The notes under the pieces are model-generated. The model saw only the letters and a program-made list of their open reading frames with translations, was not told the origin of the DNA and did no database searches. Source: Burkholderiales bacterium (GTDB lineage: Bacteria > Pseudomonadota > Gammaproteobacteria > Burkholderiales > Burkholderiaceae_C). From it: DNA of 64,000 nucleotides. This document shows positions 16,370 to 25,670 of the stretch, piece by piece. Where the stretch lies: NCBI GenBank assembly GCA_021414305.1, contig JAIOOS010000007.1, positions 1 through 64,000 of the forward strand, written 5' to 3'. Position numbers and translations under genes: made by a program. How positions within the stretch are numbered: position 1 is the stretch's first letter; every line of letters starts with the position of its first letter.

Positions 16370-19300
16370 TCAGGCGAAGGCCTGGGCCCATATCTTCTCA
16401 AGCCGCTTCGCACTCACGGGCTGCGGGGTCTTCAGCTCCTGCGCGAACAGGCTGACGCGCAGCTCCTCGAGCCACCAGCGGAACTCGTCGAGCCGCACGT
16501 CGCGGCTGCCGCGCCGCTCGGCGAGCTTGCGCAAGTGGCGCTGCTCGAGCGGCCGCAGCTCGGCCAGGCGGGCGGCGTCGCGCGCCGGATCGGCCTTCAG
16601 CTTGTCGAGCCGAAGGACCACCGCCTTCAGGTAGCGCGGCAGGTGGGCGAGCCGGGCCCAGGGCGTCTCGACCAGAAAGCGCTTGCCGACCAGCCGCTCG
16701 AGCTGGGCGGCGATGTCGTCGGCCACGTCCTTGGGCGGGCGGGCGTCCTTCAGCTTCTTCTGCGCCGCGAGCCACTCGGCCAGCACCGCGCCGGCGGCGC
16801 GCGCCACCTCGCCGGCGATCAGCGTCAGCCGCCCGCGCCCTTCCTCGAGCCGGCGGGCGAAGGCGGCGGCGTCGGCCGGCAGCGGCTCGGCGAGGAAGGC
16901 ACGGTCGAGGGCGACGGCGAGGATCTGCTCGCGCAGTTCCTCGCCGCTGCCGAGCGGAACGTACTGGATCGCCATCTTCTGCAGGTCGGGAAGGTTCTTT
17001 TCGAGGTACTTGATGGCGTCGCGGAGCTGCAGCGCGAACAAGCGGCGCAGGCCGGCGCGATGCCTGTCGGCGGCCGCTTCGGGCTCATCGAAGACCTCGA
17101 TCTCGACATGCGCGCCCTTGTCGATCAGCGCGGGGTAGCCGATCAGCGCCTGGCCGCCCTTCTTCACCTCCATGAGCTCGGGCAGCTCGCCGAAGGTCCA
17201 GGCGGTGAAGGCGGCGGCCGTCGGCGGGGGCGCGGCTTCGCTGGTCGGCGCGGACTCGCGGCGTGCCGACGCCGGATCGCCGGATCGGCGGGGACCGGGG
17301 GCTGCTGTTGCCGCTGGCGCCGCCGGCGACGCCAGCCCCGCGGCAGGAAGGCGCAGCGCGGCCAGCGCCTGGAAGGCCGAGCGCGCCTGGCTGCCAAGGC
17401 TGCCCTTCAGCTCGGCCAGGTGGCGCGACTCGCCGAGCTGCCGGCCGTGCTCGTCGACGACGCGCAGGTTCATCAGCAGGTGCGGCGCGAGCTGCTCGTG
17501 CTTGAAGTCGGCGCGCCGGACCTCGATGCCGCTGGTGGCGCGCACGTCGGCGGTGAGCACGTCGAGCAGGCTGCCGTCGGCGAACGGATGGCGGGCGATG
17601 AAGGCCTCGGCGTAGTCGGGCAAGGGCACGAGGCGGGAGCGCGGCCGCTGCGGCAGGGTCTTGGCCAGCGCGACCAGCTTGTCCTTCAGCATGCCGGGCA
17701 CCAGCCATTCGCAACGATCCTCGCCGGCGGCGTTGAGGGCGTAGACCGGCAGCGTGACGGTGACGCCGTCGCGCGCGTTGCCCGGCTCGTGCAGGTAGGT
17801 GGCGGCGCAGTCGATGCCGCCGAGGCGGATGGTCCGCGGGAAGGCCTGCGTCGTGATGCCGGCGGCTTCGTGCCGCATCAACTCCTCGCGCGTCAGCAGC
17901 AGCAGGCTGGGCTGGCGCCGCACCTCCTCGCGGTACCAGCGCTCGAAGGTCTGCGCGTTGTGCACATCGGCCGGCACCTGCTGGTCGTAGAAGGCATGGA
18001 TCAGCTCGTCGTCGACCAGCACGTCCTGGCGCCGCGCCTTGTGCTCCAGCTCCTCGATCTGCGCCATCAGCCTGCGGTTGGCGGCGGCGAACGGCAGCTT
18101 GGTCTCCCATTCGCCTGCGACCAGCGCCTCGCGGATGAAGATCTCGCGCGCCGCGACCGGATCGACCGTGCCGAAGTCGACCCGCCGGTTGGCATAGACG
18201 ACCAGGCCGTACAGCGTCGCGCGCTCGAGCGCGACCACCTGGCCGGCCTTCTTCTCCCAATGCGGCTCGAGCAGCTGCTTCTTCAGCAGGTGGCCGCCGA
18301 CGGTCTCGAGCCAGCGCGGCTCGATGTTGGCGATGCCGCGGGCATAGAGCCGCGTCGTCTCGACCAGCTCGGCGGCGACGATCCAGCGGCCCGGCTTCTT
18401 CGAGAGATGCGAGCCCGGATGGCGGTGGAAGCGGATGCCGCGCGCGCCGAGGTAGGAGTCGTCCTCGTCGCTCTTCTGGCCGATGTTGCCGAGCAGGCCG
18501 GCGAGCATCGAGAGGTGCAGCTGCTCGTAGATCGCCGGCGTGGTGTTCACGCGCCAGCCGTGCTCGGTGACCACCTGCTGCAGCTGCGCGAACACGTCGC
18601 GCCACTCGCGCACGCGGCGCGGCGAGACGAAGTTGTCGCGCAGCACGCCTTCGTGCTTGCGGCTCGACAGGCGATGCTCGCCGTGGCCGCCGCGCGAGCT
18701 CTCGAGCCAGGCCCAGAGCTTGAGGATGCCGAGGAACTCCGACTTCTCGTCGTCGAACTTCAGGTGCGCCTGGTCGGCGGCCTGCTGCTGCTCGAGCGGC
18801 CGGTCGCGCACGTCCTGCACGCTCAGCGAGCTGGCGATGACCAGCACCTCGCGCAGCGACTCGCGCTCGCGCGCCGCCAGGATCATGCGGCCGACGCGCG
18901 GATCGAGCGGCAGCTTCGCCAGCTCGCGGCCGATGGTGGTGAGCGCGTTCTCGTCGTCGGTCGCGCCGAGCTCGTTGAGGAGCTGGTAGCCGTCGGCGAT
19001 GGCTCGCTTGGGCGGCGCCTCGAGGAACGGGAAGTCCTCGACCTCGCCCAGGTTGAGCGACTTCATGCGCAGGATCACGCCGGCCAGCGACGAACGCACG
19101 ATCTCCGGCTCGGTGAACTTCGGCCGGCCGGCGAAATCGGCTTCGTCGTAGAGACGGATGCAGATGCCGTCGGCGACGCGCCCGCAACGTCCGGCGCGCT
19201 GGTTCGCCGCCGCCTGGCTCACCGCCTCGATCGGCAGCTGCTCGACCTTGCTGCGAAAGCTGTAGCGCTTGATCCGCGCCGTGCCGGCGTCGATGACGTA

Positions 19301-20284
19301 GCGGATGCCGGGCACCGTGAGCGAGGTCTCGGCGACGTTGGTGGCGAGCACGATCCGGCGTGCGCTGTGCGGCGCGAACACCTCGTCCTGCTGCTCCTGG
19401 CTGAGGCGCGAGAAGAGCGGCAGCACCTCGACCCCGGGCGGGTGGTGCTTCCTCAGCTTCTCGGCGGCGTCGCGGATCTCGCGCTCGCCGGGCAGGAACA
19501 CGAGCACGTCGCCGGAGCCGGCGGCGGCGACGCCGCCTTCGCCTCCGGCCCCTCCGAGCGTGCCGCGCCAGAGCTCGTCGACGGCGTCGCAGATCGCGTC
19601 GCCGAGGTCGTGGTCGCGGCTCTCGACGAACGGCCGCCAGCGGATCTCGACCGGATACAGCCGGCCCGAGACCTGGAGCACCGGCGCCGGCCCGTCCTTC
19701 GAGGCGAAGTGGCTGGCGAAGCGGTCGGCATCGATCGTCGCCGAGGTGACGATGATCTTCAGGTCGGGCCGCCGCGGCATGATCTGCCGCAGGTGGCCGA
19801 GCAGGAAGTCGATGTTGAGGCTGCGCTCGTGCGCCTCGTCGACGATGATCGTGTCGTAGGCGCGCAGCAGCGGATCGCTCTGCGTCTCGGCGAGCAGGAT
19901 GCCGTCGGTCATCAGCTTGACGCTGGCGCCGGCCGAGAGCCGGTCCTGGAAGCGGACCTTGTAGCCGACGACCTCGCCGAGGGGCGTCTTCAGCTCCTCG
20001 GCGATGCGCCGGGCGACGCTCGAGGCGGCGATCCGGCGCGGCTGGGTGTGGCCGATCAGGCCGCCGCCGTTCGCCCGGCCGCGGCCCATGCCCAAGGCGA
20101 TCTTCGGCAGCTGGGTCGTCTTGCCCGAGCCGGTCTCGCCGCAGACGACGATCGCCTGGTGCGCCGCCAGGGCGGCGGCGATGTCGTCGCGGCGCGCCGA
20201 AACCGGCAGCGCCTCGGCAAACTCGATCGGCGGAATCGGATTCGGGCGGGCGGCTTCGGGGGTCGTTCGCGGGGGCTGTCGCAT
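16370..20284 (-). CDS. hrpA: ATP-dependent RNA helicase HrpA
   Basis: This is a 1304-residue DEAH-box helicase of normal HrpA length. The N-terminal helicase core contains Walker A VVCGETGSGKTTQLPK, the DEAH motif VDEAHERSLN, SAT (VTSATIDADRF) and QRAGRCGR. The OB-fold and long DUF3418-type C-terminus, with a Pro/Ala-rich linker around residues 965-1010, follow. HrpA acts on mRNA and stalled ribosomes. The start MRQPPRTTPEAARPNP is the first in frame. It is divergent from the TRAP transporter at 20419. Very long open frames on the opposite strand are shadows of this gene. Confidence 0.95.
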   Translation of the reverse strand: MRQPPRTTPEAARPNPIPPIEFAEALPVSARRDDIAAALAAHQAIVVCGETGSGKTTQLPKIALGMGRGRANGGGLIGHTQPRRIAASSVARRIAEELKTPLGEVVGYKVRFQDRLSAGASVKLMTDGILLAETQSDPLLRAYDTIIVDEAHERSLNIDFLLGHLRQIMPRRPDLKIIVTSATIDADRFASHFASKDGPAPVLQVSGRLYPVEIRWRPFVESRDHDLGDAICDAVDELWRGTLGGAGGEGGVAAAGSGDVLVFLPGEREIRDAAEKLRKHHPPGVEVLPLFSRLSQEQQDEVFAPHSARRIVLATNVAETSLTVPGIRYVIDAGTARIKRYSFRSKVEQLPIEAVSQAAANQRAGRCGRVADGICIRLYDEADFAGRPKFTEPEIVRSSLAGVILRMKSLNLGEVEDFPFLEAPPKRAIADGYQLLNELGATDDENALTTIGRELAKLPLDPRVGRMILAARERESLREVLVIASSLSVQDVRDRPLEQQQAADQAHLKFDDEKSEFLGILKLWAWLESSRGGHGEHRLSSRKHEGVLRDNFVSPRRVREWRDVFAQLQQVVTEHGWRVNTTPAIYEQLHLSMLAGLLGNIGQKSDEDDSYLGARGIRFHRHPGSHLSKKPGRWIVAAELVETTRLYARGIANIEPRWLETVGGHLLKKQLLEPHWEKKAGQVVALERATLYGLVVYANRRVDFGTVDPVAAREIFIREALVAGEWETKLPFAAANRRLMAQIEELEHKARRQDVLVDDELIHAFYDQQVPADVHNAQTFERWYREEVRRQPSLLLLTREELMRHEAAGITTQAFPRTIRLGGIDCAATYLHEPGNARDGVTVTLPVYALNAAGEDRCEWLVPGMLKDKLVALAKTLPQRPRSRLVPLPDYAEAFIARHPFADGSLLDVLTADVRATSGIEVRRADFKHEQLAPHLLMNLRVVDEHGRQLGESRHLAELKGSLGSQARSAFQALAALRLPAAGLASPAAPAATAAPGPRRSGDPASARRESAPTSEAAPPPTAAAFTAWTFGELPELMEVKKGGQALIGYPALIDKGAHVEIEVFDEPEAAADRHRAGLRRLFALQLRDAIKYLEKNLPDLQKMAIQYVPLGSGEELREQILAVALDRAFLAEPLPADAAAFARRLEEGRGRLTLIAGEVARAAGAVLAEWLAAQKKLKDARPPKDVADDIAAQLERLVGKRFLVETPWARLAHLPRYLKAVVLRLDKLKADPARDAARLAELRPLEQRHLRKLAERRGSRDVRLDEFRWWLEELRVSLFAQELKTPQPVSAKRLEKIWAQAFA

Positions 20285-20418
20285 CGGTCAGCCGATTATC
20301 CCGGCGGGCTTCCCCTACTTGTGGCGCGGCCTGTGCGCGGCAACATCGCGGGCACCCCTTTCGTCCAGGCGCTGCCGCGGGCTCGCACCGTGGGCGCGAC
20401 CCCACTCCGGAGACATCC

Positions 20419-21534
20419 ATGACCGAGAAGACCCCCGCCGCCCCCCGTCGCAAGTTTCTCAAGCGTGCCGCAGCCGCCGCCGGCGCCGCGGGCGCGATGG
20501 CCGCGCCCATGGTCTCGAAGGCGCAGACCGTGAGCCTGCGCTTCCAGAGCACCTGGCCGGCCAAGGACATCTTCCACGAGTACGCGCTCGACTTCGCGAA
20601 GAAGGTCAACGACATGGCGGGCAACCGCCTGAAGATCGAGGTCCTTCCTTCCGGCGCGGTGGTGCCGGCGTTCCAGCTCCTCGAGGCGGTGAACAAGGGC
20701 ACGCTCGACGGCGGCCACGGCGTCGTCGCCTACCACTACGGCAAGAATTCGGCGCTCGCCCTCTGGGGCTCGGGCCCCGGCTACGGCATGGACCCGAACA
20801 TGCTGCTGTCCTGGCACAACTACGGCGGCGGCAAGGAGTTGCTCGAGGAAATCTACAAGTCGATCGGCATGGACGTCGTCTCGTACCTGTACGGGCCGAT
20901 GCCGACCCAGCCCTACGGCTGGTTCAAGAAGCCGGTGGCGCGCGTCGAGGACATGAAGGGCATCAAGTTCCGCACCGTCGGCCTGGCCGTCGACCTCTAC
21001 ACCGAGCAGGGCGCGGCGGTGAACCCGCTGCCGGGCAGCGAGATCGTGCCGGCGCTCGACCGCGGGCTGATCGACGCCGCCGAGTTCAACAACGCCTCCA
21101 GCGACCGCGCGCTCGGCTTCCAGGACGTGGCCAAGAACTGCATGCTGCAGAGCTTTCACCAGAGCACCGAGCAGTTCGAGATCCTGTTCAGCAAGGCAAA
21201 GTACGCCGCGCTGCCGCAGGAGGTTCGCAACATCATCGACTACGCGGTGCAGGCCGCCAGCGCCGACATGAGCTGGAAGGCGGTCGACCGCAACAGCAAG
21301 GACTACATCGAGCTGAAGAAGGCCGGCGTCGCGTTCTACAAGACCCCTGATTCGATCCTGCGCAACCAGCTCGACTCGTGGGACAAGGTGGTGGCGAAGA
21401 AGCAGGCCGAGAACCCCCTGTTCAAGAAGGTGCTCGATTCGCAGAAGGCCTTCGCCCAGCGCGCCGGCCAATGGCAGAACGACTATCTGGTCGACTTCAA
21501 GATGGCCTGGAACCACTACTTCGCCAAGAAGTGA
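20419..21534 (+). CDS. TRAP transporter substrate-binding protein (DctP family)
   Basis: The 371-residue protein starts with a twin-arginine signal (RRKFLKRAAAAAGAAGAM, cleaved near VSKAQT). The mature DctP fold starts VSLRFQSTWPAKDIFHEYA, with DMKGIKFRTVGLAVDLY carrying the conserved Arg that binds a carboxylate. This subgroup resembles proteins for 2-oxoacids or mannitol-like substrates; the ligand cannot be read. It is the periplasmic receptor for the DctQ and DctM genes that follow. Its TGA overlaps the GTG of dctQ. Confidence 0.92.
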   Translation: MTEKTPAAPRRKFLKRAAAAAGAAGAMAAPMVSKAQTVSLRFQSTWPAKDIFHEYALDFAKKVNDMAGNRLKIEVLPSGAVVPAFQLLEAVNKGTLDGGHGVVAYHYGKNSALALWGSGPGYGMDPNMLLSWHNYGGGKELLEEIYKSIGMDVVSYLYGPMPTQPYGWFKKPVARVEDMKGIKFRTVGLAVDLYTEQGAAVNPLPGSEIVPALDRGLIDAAEFNNASSDRALGFQDVAKNCMLQSFHQSTEQFEILFSKAKYAALPQEVRNIIDYAVQAASADMSWKAVDRNSKDYIELKKAGVAFYKTPDSILRNQLDSWDKVVAKKQAENPLFKKVLDSQKAFAQRAGQWQNDYLVDFKMAWNHYFAKK

Positions 21535-22244
21535 GTCTCGCCGGCAGCGACGCGAACCCGACCCCGGGGGAGCCTTCCCCCACGTCGATCCGGATCCTGC
21601 ACGCCGTCGACAGCGTGAGCACCTGGGCCGGCAAGGCGGCCGCCTGGCTGATCGTCGTGCTCACGGTCGTCGTCTGCGCGGAGGTGTTCAAGCGCTATGC
21701 GCTGAACGCCCCCACCGCGTGGATCTACGACGCCAACAACATGATGTACGGCACGCTGTTCATGATGTGCGGCGCCTACACCCTCTGCCAGGACGGCCAC
21801 GTGCGCGGCGACTTCCTGTACGGGAGCATGAAGCCGCGCACCCAGGCCGCGCTCGACCTGGTGCTCTACATCGCCTTTTTCCTGCCCGGTATCGGCGCCC
21901 TCACCTGGGCCGGCTGGGGCTACTACCTCGATTCGGCGCGGATCCACGAGCACACGTTCAACGCGACGCCGCTGCCGGTCTATCCGTTCAAGTTCATCAT
22001 CCCTCTGGCCGGCGCGATCATCATGCTGCAGGGGCTGGCCGAGATCTACCGCTGCGTGGTCTGCCTGCGCACCGGCCAGTGGACGCCGCGCCTGAAGGAC
22101 GCCGAGGAGATGGACGTGGTGGCCGAGCAGCTTGCCGGCAGCACCTACGTCGACGACGCGGCCAGGGAGGACGCGATCGCCCGCGCCCACGCCATCGACG
22201 AGGCGGCGCGCCAGCGCGGCTCCACCGCACGAACGGAAACATGA
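21531..22244 (+). CDS. TRAP transporter small permease (DctQ family)
   Basis: The 237-residue inner-membrane protein has four hydrophobic helices (AAWLIVVLTVVVCAEVFKRY, MMYGTLFMMCGAYTLC, LDLVLYIAFFLPGIGALTWA and FKFIIPLAGAIIMLQGLAEIY). The TRAP-Q hallmarks APTAWIYDANNMMYG and GHVRGDFLY are present. It has an unusually long cytoplasmic tail of about 60 charged residues. The start is GTG 21531, overlapping the dctP stop (GTGA). Confidence 0.88.
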   Translation: MSLAGSDANPTPGEPSPTSIRILHAVDSVSTWAGKAAAWLIVVLTVVVCAEVFKRYALNAPTAWIYDANNMMYGTLFMMCGAYTLCQDGHVRGDFLYGSMKPRTQAALDLVLYIAFFLPGIGALTWAGWGYYLDSARIHEHTFNATPLPVYPFKFIIPLAGAIIMLQGLAEIYRCVVCLRTGQWTPRLKDAEEMDVVAEQLAGSTYVDDAAREDAIARAHAIDEAARQRGSTARTET

Positions 22245-22289
22245 GCGTCGCCGGGGAATCGAAATGAGCGATGCCGAGGAATCGACATG
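22241..22289 (+). repeat. Repeated start-like segment before dctM
   Basis: Three start-like copies of ATGAGCG lie 23 nt apart at 22241, 22264 and 22287. They are separated by near-copies of CCGGGGAATCGAA and CCGAGGAATCGAC. The last ATG is the dctM start. The first overlaps the dctQ stop and both earlier ATGs open only short frames. This looks like tandem duplication of a translation initiation region. Confidence 0.7.
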
Positions 22290-24218
22290 AGCGATGCCGC
22301 TCTGGGCCTTTCGATGCTCGGCCTGATCGTGGTCGTGATCATGCTCGGCTTCCCGACGGCGTTCACGCTGATGGGCCTGGGCATGTTCTTCGGCTTCATC
22401 GCCTTCTACAACCCGGCCCAGCACTGGTTCGACAACCGCATCTTCGACCTGATGGTGCAGCGCGCCTTCGGGGCGATGACCAACGAGACGCTGCTCTCGA
22501 TCCCGCTGTTCGTGCTGATGGGCTACGTGATGGAACGCGGCGCGCTCGTCGACCGCATGTTCTACAGCGTGCAGCTCGCGTTCCGACGCGTGCCCGGCTC
22601 GCTGGCTGTCGCGACGCTCGTGATCTGCACTTTCTGGGGCATCGCCAGCGGCCTGGTCGGCGCCGTGGTGGTGCTGATGGGCGTGATCGCGATGCGGCCG
22701 ATGCTCGACGCCGGCTACGACACCCGCCTCGCGGCCGGCGTCATCACCGCCGGCGGCACGCTCGGCATCCTGATCCCGCCCTCGGTGATGATCATCGTCT
22801 ATGCCGCGGTCGCCGGGCAGTCGGTGGTCAAGCTGTATGCGGCGGCGATGTTCCCCGGCTTCTTCCTCGCCTTTCTCTACCTGATCTACGTGATCGGCTG
22901 GGCGATCCTCCAGCCCAAGGTCGCGCCCAAGCTGCCGATCGAGCAGCAACGCGCGCCGATCACGCCCTGGGTCGCGCACATCGCGGCGAGCTACTCGCCG
23001 CGCCTCCTGCCCGCGCTGCTGACCGCGCTGGTGTCGCCGGCGCGTGCGCTCGCCGCCCGCGCCGACGGCGTGGCGACGTCGTGGCTGGCGATCCTGCGCA
23101 ACACCATCATGGCGCTGGTGCCGCTGCTGCTCGCGGCGGTGACGCTCGGCGCCGTGTGGTGGTACGTGACGATCCATTCGCAGCCGGACGCGGTGCCGAC
23201 GCCGGCCGCGGCCTCGATGGCCGCAGCTGCGCCGAGCTCGGGCGGGCTGAAGGAGCCGCCGACCTCGAGCGGCCTGCAAGAGCCGCCGACCTCGGGCGGG
23301 CTGCAGGAGCCTCCGGGCTCCGGCGGCCTGCAGGAGCCGCCCGGATCGGGCGGCCTGCGCGAGCCCCCGGGCTCCAGCGGCGCGGCGGCACCGGCGGGCG
23401 ACTCCGGCGGCCTGCAGGCCCTCGGCGGCCCGACGACGCCGCAGTACGTCGCGACCGTGCCGGCATCGTTCTATTCCGGCTTTGCCCTGACCTGCGCGTT
23501 CTGCCTGCTGCTCCTCGGCTGGTACTACTGGCACATGGACGCCGAGCAGTTCGAGATCTTGCGGCTGCTCGTCTCCTCGGTGATGCCGCTCGGCATCCTG
23601 ACCCTGGTGGTGCTCGGCGTGATCCTGTTCGGCATCACCACGGCGACCGAGTCGGCGGCGGTCGGCGCGGCGGGCGCTTTCCTGATGGCCTGGCAGGCCA
23701 AGTCGCTCACGTTCCAGAAGACCAAGGAAGCGGTGTTCCTGACGGCGAAGACCACCGCCATGGTCTGCTGGCTGTTCGTCGGCTCGGCCCTGTTCTCGGC
23801 CGTGTTCGCCCTGCTCGGCGGCCAGCACCTGGTCGAGACCTGGGTGATGGGCATGGACCTGACGCCGCTGCAGTTCCTGCTGCTCGCCCAGGCGATCATC
23901 TTCGTCCTCGGCTGGCCGCTGGAGTGGACCGAGATCATCGTCATCTTCGTGCCGATCTTCCTGCCGCTGCTGGCGCACTTCCAGATCGACCCGCTGCTGT
24001 TCGGGGTGCTGGTGTTCGTCAACCTGCAGGCGGCGTTCCTCTCGCCGCCGGTGGCGATGTCGGCGTTCTACCTGAAGGGCGTGTCGCCCAAGCACGTGAC
24101 GCTCAACCAGATCTTCGCAGGCATGATGCCGTACATGCTGATCGTCATCCTGTGCATGTTCATCATGTACGTGTGGCCGGGGCTGACCCTGTGGCTGCCG
24201 AAGTACCTCTACGGCTGA
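22287..24218 (+). CDS. TRAP transporter large permease (DctM family) with repeat insertion
   Basis: This 643-residue protein is about 200 residues longer than a usual DctM. The N-terminal part has FTLMGLGMFFGFIAFYN, LLSIPLFVLMGYVMERGAL, GGTLGILIPPSVMIIVYA and AAMFPGFFLAFLYLIY. The C-terminal part has GITTATESAAVGAAGAFLM and FLSPPVAMSAFYLKGV. Between them, after about residue 210, is an extra region with two hydrophobic helices flanking a Pro-rich repeat (residues 320-364). It transports the ligand of the DctP protein using a sodium or proton gradient. The insertion is real and in frame. Confidence 0.92.
   Translation: MSDAALGLSMLGLIVVVIMLGFPTAFTLMGLGMFFGFIAFYNPAQHWFDNRIFDLMVQRAFGAMTNETLLSIPLFVLMGYVMERGALVDRMFYSVQLAFRRVPGSLAVATLVICTFWGIASGLVGAVVVLMGVIAMRPMLDAGYDTRLAAGVITAGGTLGILIPPSVMIIVYAAVAGQSVVKLYAAAMFPGFFLAFLYLIYVIGWAILQPKVAPKLPIEQQRAPITPWVAHIAASYSPRLLPALLTALVSPARALAARADGVATSWLAILRNTIMALVPLLLAAVTLGAVWWYVTIHSQPDAVPTPAAASMAAAAPSSGGLKEPPTSSGLQEPPTSGGLQEPPGSGGLQEPPGSGGLREPPGSSGAAAPAGDSGGLQALGGPTTPQYVATVPASFYSGFALTCAFCLLLLGWYYWHMDAEQFEILRLLVSSVMPLGILTLVVLGVILFGITTATESAAVGAAGAFLMAWQAKSLTFQKTKEAVFLTAKTTAMVCWLFVGSALFSAVFALLGGQHLVETWVMGMDLTPLQFLLLAQAIIFVLGWPLEWTEIIVIFVPIFLPLLAHFQIDPLLFGVLVFVNLQAAFLSPPVAMSAFYLKGVSPKHVTLNQIFAGMMPYMLIVILCMFIMYVWPGLTLWLPKYLYG
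23244..23378 (+). repeat. Five 27-bp tandem repeats coding for GLxEPPxSx
   Basis: Five in-frame units encode GLKEPPTSS, GLQEPPTSG, GLQEPPGSG, GLQEPPGSG and GLREPPGSS. The units differ at synonymous positions, so the array is not newly made. It forms a loop between two membrane helices of the large TRAP permease. Confidence 0.9.
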
Positions 24219-25600
24219 GCCCGGTCACCTCGATCTGGGGCGCTGCCGGCCTCGACCCGGCAGCGCTGGCGCGGCTGCAGCTCACCGGCAGCGAGCCGGC
24301 TCTTCGCTCTTCGTTTCCGGTGGCGACGGCGGCGCAGGCGTCGCTGGCCGTCGCAGCACTCGCTGCCACCGAGATCGGCAAGGCGCGGAACGGACTCGAG
24401 CAGCGGGTGGGCGTCGACCTCGTCGACGCGGCGCTCGAATGCACCGGCCGCTTCACCCTCGACGGCACGGCGCCGGACGTCTGGGACAAGATCGCCGGCC
24501 TTTACCGCTGCGGCCCGGCGGGACAGGGCGAATGGGTTCGGGTGCATACCAACTTCGCGCACCATCGCGACGGCCTGCTGCGCCTGATCGGCCTGCCCGA
24601 AGGACCGGACACAACGCGTGAGCAGGTGGGTGCCGCGCTGGCGGCTTGGCCCGCCGACGCGCTGGAAGACCAGGCCGCCGAGCGCGGGCTCGTCGTCGCC
24701 CGGCTGAGAGGCTTCGACGAGTGGGACCGCCATCCGCAGAGGGCGGCCGTGGCGAGCCTGCCCCTGGTCGAGATCGAGCGCATCGGCGACGCGGCGCCGC
24801 TCGCCTGGCCCGAGCTGGCGCTGGAGTCGCCGCCGCTCGAAGGCCTGCGCGTGCTCGAGCTGACGCGCATCCTCGCCGGACCGGTCGCCGGCCGGACGCT
24901 CGCGGCGTACGGCGCCGACGTGTTGCTCGTCAACTCGCCGAAGCTGCCGAACATCGATGCCATCGCCGACACCAGCCGGGGCAAGCGATCGGCGCACGCG
25001 GACCTGCACGACCCGGCCGACCGGGCGGCGTTCACCGCGGCGTTGGCGGGCGCGCACGTGCTCCTGCAGGGCTACCGGCCGGGCGGCATCGCGGCTCTCG
25101 GCTTCGGTCCCGACGCCGTAGCCGCGCTCCGGCCCGGCATCGTCTGCGTTTCGCTCTCGGCCTACGGCCGCACCGGTCCCTGGGCGGGGCGGCGCGGCTT
25201 CGACTCGCTGGTGCAGACCGCCACCGGCTTCAACGACGCCGAGGGCGCGGCCGCGGGTTCGGCCGAGCCGAAGGCCTTGCCGATGCAGGTGCTCGACATG
25301 GCCTCGGCGTTCCTCCTCGCCTTCGGCACCGAGGCGGCGCTGCTGCGCCAGCGCCGCGAAGGCGGAAGCTGGCACGTGCAGGTGTCATTGGCGCGAACCG
25401 CCCTCTGGTTGCGCTCGCTCGGCCGCGTGGTCGACGGCTTCAAGGCTGCGACGCCCGACTTCGCGTCGCGGATGGAAGCGAGCGACTCGGGCTTCGGCCG
25501 GCTGGTCGCGGTGCGCCATGCGGCGCGCTTCTCGGCGACACCGGCCCGCTACCGGCGGTCCTCGGTCCGGCCCGGAACCGACACCCTCAGCTGGAACTGA
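24191..25600 (+). CDS. CaiB/BaiF (family III) CoA-transferase, two-part
   Basis: The product is about 469 residues. The second half carries the family III start LEGLRVLELTRILAGPVAGRTLA and LRPGIVCVSLSAYGRTGPWA. The first half (to about residue 200) resembles a degenerate C-terminal part, containing WVRVHTNFAHHRDGLLRLIG. The enzyme should move CoA between acyl groups. No ATG is available. GTG 24191 overlaps dctM by 28 nt, and CTG 24215 (CTGA overlap) is the other option. The upstream open frame inside dctM is a shadow. It may activate a substrate brought in by the TRAP system. Confidence 0.8.
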   Translation: MAAEVPLRLSPVTSIWGAAGLDPAALARLQLTGSEPALRSSFPVATAAQASLAVAALAATEIGKARNGLEQRVGVDLVDAALECTGRFTLDGTAPDVWDKIAGLYRCGPAGQGEWVRVHTNFAHHRDGLLRLIGLPEGPDTTREQVGAALAAWPADALEDQAAERGLVVARLRGFDEWDRHPQRAAVASLPLVEIERIGDAAPLAWPELALESPPLEGLRVLELTRILAGPVAGRTLAAYGADVLLVNSPKLPNIDAIADTSRGKRSAHADLHDPADRAAFTAALAGAHVLLQGYRPGGIAALGFGPDAVAALRPGIVCVSLSAYGRTGPWAGRRGFDSLVQTATGFNDAEGAAAGSAEPKALPMQVLDMASAFLLAFGTEAALLRQRREGGSWHVQVSLARTALWLRSLGRVVDGFKAATPDFASRMEASDSGFGRLVAVRHAARFSATPARYRRSSVRPGTDTLSWN

Positions 25601-25670
25601 CGTCGCCCGGCCCGCGTGACAGAATCGCCGCGGCCGCCCGGCGCCCCGCGTCGCTCACCGCATTGCACCC

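Noticed and set aside
15857..20422. A 1521-codon open frame on the plus strand
   Set aside because: It is antisense to hrpA, made possible by high GC; its product is Arg/Leu/Ala-rich with no domain, while the minus strand encodes a clear helicase.
23244..23378. CRISPR-like repeat array
   Set aside because: Repeats are contiguous 27-bp coding units in frame within dctM, without spacers; no CRISPR or cas genes occur in the window.
24173..24190. GTG 24173 as the CoA-transferase start
   Set aside because: It overlaps dctM further and has no better ribosome-binding site than GTG 24191; the true start remains uncertain.
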